NCBI GenBank assembly: GCA_025084515.1
Contig: JAJAGP010001488.1
Span: forward strand, 1-64,000
Direction: 5' to 3'
Length of the DNA: 64,000 bases
Source: Ancistrus triradiatus
Taxonomy: Eukaryota; Chordata; Actinopteri; Siluriformes; Loricariidae
Under the pieces are notes generated by a model that worked only from the letters and a program-made list of their open reading frames with translations, was not told the origin of the DNA and did not search any database. The position numbers were made by a program, and so were the translations under genes. Within the stretch, counting starts at the first letter, position 1, and every line of letters begins with the position of its first letter. This document shows, piece by piece, positions 1-64,000 of the stretch.

Positions 1-1354
1 AAAACGTCACTAAAAAACTAAGTCTCAGAAAGAAAGTGGGAAAAGACTGTAAAAAAGTTATAAAAACACACACTACTGCGACGAAGACGCAACTCTGGTT
101 ATTAGCTAATGGCTAACTACTGCGAACACAAGCCAGTATACCTGTAAAGTTACTAAACAACGATTAGCGGGAAAAAAAATATAATCCGCCGGTACGAGAA
201 TAAAATGATTAAGATGTTGTAAAAACCTACTATATATACGATTATGTATGATACAGATGCGATCGGGAATTAAAATATATCAAAGGTAAATAAGCTGCTA
301 GCAGCTACGAAACGGCGTCCTGTGTGCAACCGCGGATCAGTCTGGGTTGCCAGATCCTCGTAATCCTCGCGTCAGTTCTCTCAGCGTTCTCTCCAGAGGA
401 GCTGACAGAGAGGACCGGAAGCTGGAATAAGAATGAAACTGAATGTAAATCCTAGGCAAGAAAAACAAGTGGCATGGGAGCCAAAAACAGACTGAACAAG
501 GAGCTGATGCTATAGCTTAGTGCCTAGGTGCTAATGCTAGAAAATCACATAAGATACCAGCAGCATAACAGAATGATCTGGCGATTTTTGAAAGTCTGCG
601 CCGGCATTTTATGGAGTGGTGATGAGCAGTGATGATCTGGATCAGGTGAGTGTGATGAAGGGTTGAGACGATGAGGTAAGCCAGAGCCAATCGATCGCCG
701 TGGAAGCAAAGGCACAACGCGCACGCCGTACTCAAAGAAGCGGGAGTAAGGGATCGGGGTGAAAGAACGAGACGCGACAAAAAGCGGAGGCAGAGCGAGC
801 ACTGACAGTATTAACATTGTTTGTCCGTATTAGCACTGTCAGTTTTAATTAGAATTGTAAGTCTGTAGAAGCATTGTTTGCTATTGTTTGTAGGTCTTTA
901 AACTGTCTAGTTGTATTAGCATTTTGTGTTAGGTTAGCTGTCTTGATTGTGTCTTTCTGTGTACATCTTTTGCCACATCTTGTTTGCCCCATATCTTTGA
1001 CGGACATTTTTACTAATTGCTTCCTTTTGCTTAATTGCTTTATTATTTATATTATATTTATATTGTATTTTTTATATGCATATATTATTATTATTATTAT
1101 ATGGACCCCTATGCATTGTACTTCATTCTGTGTTAAATTCATATTGGAAGACTGTGAGCTAGTGAGATGTTTTGACTAGCTACTTGAGATGTACTTGAGT
1201 GTTCCCAAGAGAAATTGTAAACATATCAAGGGTGCTTTTCACTCTTGCACCTGTGGATTCATAATGAGAATGATCAACAATCATCACCCAAGCTGTGAGA
1301 ATACCCAGACCCAAACTAAATTTGTATTACTGTGTGTGTAATGGCTTTGTACAC
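1..1354. other. Unassigned downstream flank
   Basis: No recognisable coding homology. Bases 300-420 and 590-790 are richer in CG dinucleotides than the surroundings, and 1020-1110 is a T-rich stretch. It could hold part of an unrecognised repeat or the edge of a neighbouring gene. Confidence 0.3.
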
Positions 1355-1640
1355 GTACACGTCAACTATGAGAAACAAAATGGAAAAAAAAAATCCAGGA
1401 AATGACATTGTAGGATTTTTAAAGAATTTAATTGTAAATCATGTTGGAAAATAAGTATTTGGTCACCCACAAACAAGCAAGATTTCTGGCTCTCACAGAT
1501 CTGTAACTTCTTCTTTAAGAGGCTCTTCTGTCCTCTGCTCATTACCTGTATTATTGGCACCTGTTTGACCTCGTTATCTGTATAAAAGACACCTGTCCAC
1601 AGCCTCAAACAGTCAGACTCCAAACTCAACCATATCCAAG

Positions 1641-2290
1641 ATGAAAGAGCTGTCGAAGGACACCAGGAAGAAAATTGTAGACTTGCACCAGGCTGGAAAG
1701 AATAAATCTACAATAGGCAAGCAGGTTGGTGTGAATAAGTCAACTGTGGGAGCAATTGTAAGAAGCTGGAAGACATACAACACCATTGATAATCTGCCTC
1801 GATCTGGGGCTACATGCAAGATCTCATCCTGTGGGGTCAAAATGTTTATGAGAACAGTGAGCAAAAATCCCAGAAGTACACGGAGGGACCTGATGAATGA
1901 CCTGCAGAGAGCTGGGACCAAAGTAACAAAGGCTACCATCAGTAACACACTACGCCAAGAGAGACTCAGATCCTGCAGTGCTTAAGCCAGTACATGTCCA
2001 CGCCCATCTGAAGTTTGCCAGAGAGCACATGGATGATCCAGAAGAGGATCGGGAGAATATCATGTTTTCAGATGAAACCAAAAAAGAACTTTTTGGTCAA
2101 AACTCAACTAGTCATGTTTGGAGGAAGAAGAATACTGAGTTGCGCCATACCTACTGTGAAGCATGGGGGTGGAAACATCATGTTTTGGGGCTGTTCTTCT
2201 GCAAAGCTGACAGGACGACTGATCCGTGTTAAGGGAAGAATGAACGGGGCCATGTATCATGAGATTTTAACCCAAATTATCCTTCCATAA
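1641..2290 (+). pseudogene. Tc1 transposase remnant (T1-A)
   Basis: The N-terminal helix-turn-helix domain is open from 1641 to 1985 (KELSKDTRKKIVDLHQAGK, then STIGKQVGVNKSTVGAIV). The catalytic part follows in other frames (2015-2290) with the first acidic motif (SDETK, changed to QMKPK by frame) and CFSAK-like text. At least one frameshift and a stop separate them, so no active enzyme is expected. Confidence 0.8.
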
Positions 2291-2614
2291 GTGAGAGCAT
2301 TGAAGATGGAACGTGGCTGGGTCTTCCAGCATGACAATGATCCCAAACACACTGCTTGGGCAATTAAGTAGTGGCTCCGTAAAAAGCTTTTCAAGATCCT
2401 GGAGTGGCCTAGCCAGTCTCCCCATAGAAAATTTGTTGAGGGAGTGGAAAGTCTGTGTTGCCCAGCGATAGCCCCAAAACATCACTGCTCTAGAGGAGAT
2501 GTGCATGGAGGAATGGGCCAAACTACCAGCTACAGGGTGCAAATCTGCTGAAGACTTACAGGTAATGTTTGGCCTCTGTCATTGCCAACAAAGGTCATGT
2601 TACAAAGTACTGAC

Positions 2615-3339
2615 TTCATGTCTTCCTGGGCTTCAGTCCTCTTGATCTTGACTCGTGCATCCTTGCCTTAGACTAAGGTCAGAGCTGGGGGTTCATAGTC
2701 AAAGAGCCTTATGGTGATCAGAGACGTTGGATTGCTGGCTTCTGCCTCCCGTGGGGTTGCCGATGTCTCATGTGATCCCTCTTGGCTGTGTTACCTACCA
2801 GTTCTCCTCCTTCTAGCTATGCTGCTATAGCTAATGCTGCCGGGTTCTCATGCTACACATGGCATCAGTGATTGTTTATAGACACTGTGCTCTTAATCAA
2901 TAAGTAATTAAATTTTCTGTTTTCTCTCAGAGCTGTGTTCCGGGACCAGTTCCAGCCCCACACATGATGTTCATCCGCTGCAGCTTCACTCAAGCTGCTT
3001 CCATCATCAGCTCCAGCCCCATCAAACCCAGGCCACTTAATGCCGATGTGCATATTTTACATTTTATTTGAAGTATGACTCCATGGCTTCGGTTTCATTC
3101 TTAGATTTATCATCTACGTCGCTCAAGGAGGTTGGGTCCCTTTTTGAGTCTTGGTCCTCCCAAGGTTTCTTACTTATAACACTTAGGGAGTTTTTCCTTG
3201 ACACTGTCGCCCTAGGCTTGCTCAATTTGGGATTGGACGTAGATATTAGGAGAAAATCTAAACTTGTACAGTTGCTTTGAGACAATGCTCCATTGTAAAA
3301 AGCGATATATAAATGGATCTGACTTGACTTGACTTGATT
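2615..3339 (+). mobile_element. L2-type LINE 3' UTR fragment
   Basis: Carries the 3' region shared with the copies at 7534-8810 and 46689-48541, ending in TCTGACTTGACTTGACTTG. This tail of TTGACT units is the 3' end of the family. The fragment is 5'-truncated and sits inside a Tc1 element. Confidence 0.8.
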
Positions 3340-3508
3340 TTCCACCATAATGTAAAATAAAAAATAAAAAAAATCCTAAAATCTGATTTTCTAAATTTTG
3401 TTTTTCATTTTCTCTCCTAGTTGAAGTGTACCTATGACAAAAATTACAGACCTCTTTTATCTTTCTAAGTAGGAGAACTTGCACAATCAGTGGCTGACTA
3501 AATACTCT

Positions 3509-3536
3509 CCCCACCCCCCCCCCCCCCAACCCCCCC
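3509..3536 (+). repeat. Poly-C tract
   Basis: C-rich homopolymer run with two short interruptions, at the right end of the Tc1 copy. Likely slippage and a probable weak spot for sequencing. Confidence 0.9.
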
Positions 3537-3705
3537 GTACATACTCACACAAACAGACCTTGCTTAGTCTGGGTTATTGCACATGTTCATGTGTAATTTA
3601 TTTAATTAGTATGTGGTACTCAATCATTTGTAATTTGATTAATAAACAAATTGATCAGAGTGATCTTTTTATTATTTATGAATAAGTATGTTTTTAACTT
3701 TTAAG

Positions 3706-4117
3706 TGTTAGTTTAAGGCCTTCTCATGGTTACAGAGATTGCAGAAGTCCAGAGAGAGAATAAAACCATAATCTGGATTTAATATAATTTATGTAAGAAT
3801 TGAATACAATTTATATATAAAAGTTGGAGACCTGACGCTACAATTAAAATCTGGGCAAGGAAATTAGTCAGCTTTCAGGAGAAAAACAACCCAAGGTCAG
3901 AGATAACAGACCTAAGTAGGGGAGGATATTCTCTAGGGGTTGGAAAACAATTGTGAGATAATGTCTAGACCTAACGAACAAAACAGTATAAAAAAGGCCT
4001 GAAAACTGATCGCTGTTATGATGTGTATTTGTCCTTCTTGCCTATGCTCATGAGTAAATGTAATAAAATTATATGCTTCTCCACTGAAACTTTAATTTGG
4101 CTTGAGTGTGATTTTTG
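3706..4117 (+). repeat. Possible solo LTR
   Basis: Starts TGTTAG, contains a TATA-like box (AGTATAAAAAAGG near 3986), then an AATAAA signal near 4063, the order expected of an LTR. TTAAG precedes the start and follows the proposed end. The end is not the usual CA, so the call is tentative. Confidence 0.4.
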
Positions 4118-4662
4118 ATTAAGTGAGCAGATGTATTGTGTCAAAAAACCATGACATCTTCTAGGCTAATAAAGCTTGCACCCTCACACCTACATCTGTC
4201 TCCATACCCCTGTTGAACATGACACTGAGCCCCAGTTTTTGGTTCTTGCTTCCTGCCTTTCCATTGGACTATCTGCCTGGATTGACTGGTGTGTGTTTTG
4301 ATATTGGACTGTGTTTTTTCACTATGTTTTTGCCTAGGTCCGTATGATACCATTGCCTGTGGTCTAGGCTATGTTTACTTTAGTACCTCGCATACATTTC
4401 CACTCATTGTCAGACCCTGACATTTTAACAGAATGGTAAAATAAAAGCCAAGACATTTCTGGGGAATGCAGGGAGACGAATATGACTTTGAATTATCCAT
4501 TGTGGTTTAAATAAATGTATGCCTCTACTCTAAACAACGCCAGAAAAGGTTCTGTTAAACAGTCACAGGTGCAACAATAACTCCATAATATCAGATAATT
4601 GAAAGATTGTAAATTTGTTTTTGCAATAATATACAATACATGGCCAATTAATTTTGTTCCAT

Positions 4663-4668
4663 TTTATT
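4663..4668 (-). terminator. Likely spo11 polyadenylation signal
   Basis: AATAAA on the minus strand, about 190 bases past the spo11 stop, inside an AT-rich 3' UTR with no splice sites or repeats recognised. Cleavage would fall near 4640-4650. Position is inferred from the hexamer only. Confidence 0.55.
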
Positions 4669-4854
4669 CAACAAGTACATTTGTCACACAATATTAATAT
4701 AATAATCATTAATTATATAATAACAACAACAATAAAAAGCTACCATAAAATAGAGTAAACAGACACTAAAGACAAGTTACAACTGTACTATTGTAAGTAT
4801 TACAGGGCAGACTACAGCAGGACAGGTATATTGTAATCAGAGAATTGTGTAGAC

Positions 4855-63301
<58,447 letters not shown>

Positions 63302-63612
63302 GTTTATCAAGTAACTCAGATCTTAACCCTTAAAAACAAAAGCAATGTTTTTCACTCACTCTAGTCAATGAATGTGAAATGATATATTCGTATGCTAACA
63401 TCAAAATGACATTCGTCTATGAACCACTAGCTTATTTTGCCTTTTAAACGAGGAGGGTTGGGCGTTCCTGAAGTAGGCGTTGCAATTTTGTAAGGAACGC
63501 CCTTCGCTGGAATTCAACACTGTTGTCTAAAACAACGTTGTTTTTGTTTGTTTGTTTTTATAAGTCGTCATGTCACCCTTAACGCTGTTTTACGTGTAGT
63601 ATTTGACAAAGT
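63302..63612 (-). promoter_or_regulatory. Presumed spo11 5' flank / core promoter region
   Basis: About 310 bases between the spo11 ATG and the Tc1 copy that enters at the right edge. Any 5' UTR and proximal promoter must start here. I see no convincing TATA box or CpG cluster. Confidence 0.35.
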
Positions 63613-64000
63613 TTTCAATCAATGGGACAATCAGGTGTGAGTGGGCACCCTGTTTTATTTAAAGAACAGGGATCTACCAAAGTCTGCTCTTCACAACATG
63701 TTTGTGGAAGTGTATCATGGCACGGACAAAGGAGATTTCTGAGGACCTCAGAAAAAGTTATAAAACCATGTCTAAAGAGTTTGGACTCCACCAATCCACA
63801 GTCAGACAGACTGTGTACAAATGGAGGAAATTCAACACCCTTGTTACCCTCCTCAGGAATGGTCGACCAACAAGGATCACTCCAAGAGCAAGTCATGTAA
63901 TAGTTGGCGAGGTCACAAAGGACCCCAGGGCAACTTCCAAGCAACTGAAGGCCTCTCTCACATTGGCTAATGTTAATGTTCATGAGTCCACCATCAGAAG
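63613..64000 (+). mobile_element. T2-family Tc1 copy running off the window
   Basis: Begins inside the 5' region (GTTTTCAATCAATGGGACAA), then AAGTGTATCATGGCACGGAC and the N-terminal helix-turn-helix text (SKEFGLHQSTVRQTVYKWR in the plus frame). The terminal repeat is missing on the left and the 3' part lies beyond 64000. Confidence 0.8.

Larger units (their letters stand above)
1355..3513 (+). mobile_element. Tc1-like element, family T1, copy A
   Basis: Matches the other T1 copies in this window (33663-35256 is the fullest). The left terminal repeat is cut short and the right one runs to the TAAATACTCTCC motif at about 3513. An L2 3' fragment (2615-3339) is inserted near the 3' end. The element is decayed and non-coding. 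Confidence 0.85.

Noticed and set aside
517..817. Two overlapping minus-strand frames of about 90 codons
   Set aside because: No motif, no splice logic and low-complexity leucine/serine composition; taken as chance frames in a CG-richer patch.

Overview
The window looks like teleost fish nuclear DNA. It is eukaryotic, AT-rich and packed with fish-type transposable elements: several Tc1/mariner families with long inverted repeats, L2-, L1- and Nimb/I-clade LINEs, Ty3/gypsy LTR elements, pogo- and Harbinger-like MITEs, and tRNA-derived SINEs. Nothing prokaryotic or viral in style was seen (no operons, no compact gene array). The exact species cannot be read from the sequence. All family names rest on pattern recognition, not on a database search.

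One host gene explains the window. It is spo11, the meiotic topoisomerase VI-A-like protein that cuts DNA to start recombination. It lies on the minus strand from the ATG at 63299-63301 to the stop at 4855-4857. I found 13 coding exons that join with GT-AG junctions and consistent phase into 1164 nt, or 387 codons plus a stop. Exons 1-2 are at 63.0-63.3 kb, 3-5 at 45.2-46.2 kb, 6 at 40.4 kb, 7-8 at 35.9-36.1 kb, 9 at 31.6 kb, 10 at 26.6 kb, 11 at 18.4 kb, 12 at 6.0 kb and 13 at 4.9 kb. The catalytic tyrosine (Y131) and the Toprim residues (E215, D268, D270) are present. About 1.2 kb of coding sequence is spread over 58 kb, and nearly all the excess is transposon sequence inside introns.

Layout by intron. 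Downstream flank (1-4.6 kb): a Tc1 copy carrying an L2 3' fragment and a possible solo LTR. Intron 11 (6.1-18.3 kb): a Nimb remnant, an L2 copy inside a DNA element, a decayed chromodomain-type gypsy (11.7-14.2 kb), and a Tc1 nested in another Tc1. Intron 10 (18.4-26.6 kb): a Tc1 with an almost intact DD34E catalytic domain nested in a second DNA element, a Tc1 with an L2 insert, and a non-autonomous LTR element with a 30-bp coding repeat array. Intron 9 (26.6-31.6 kb): a three-level nest of a Tc1, an internally deleted L1 and a Harbinger-like MITE. Intron 8: two Tc1 copies. Intron 6: a pogo MITE, a 67-bp-arm hairpin and a hAT relic. Intron 5: a second LTR element with the same 30-bp repeat. 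Intron 2 (46.2-63.0 kb): L2 copies, several Tc1 copies, a Nimb insertion and a multi-level nest at 58.3-61.8 kb.

No tRNA, rRNA, CRISPR array or second host gene could be supported. Element boundaries are exact where target-site duplications are quoted and approximate (tens of bases) elsewhere.
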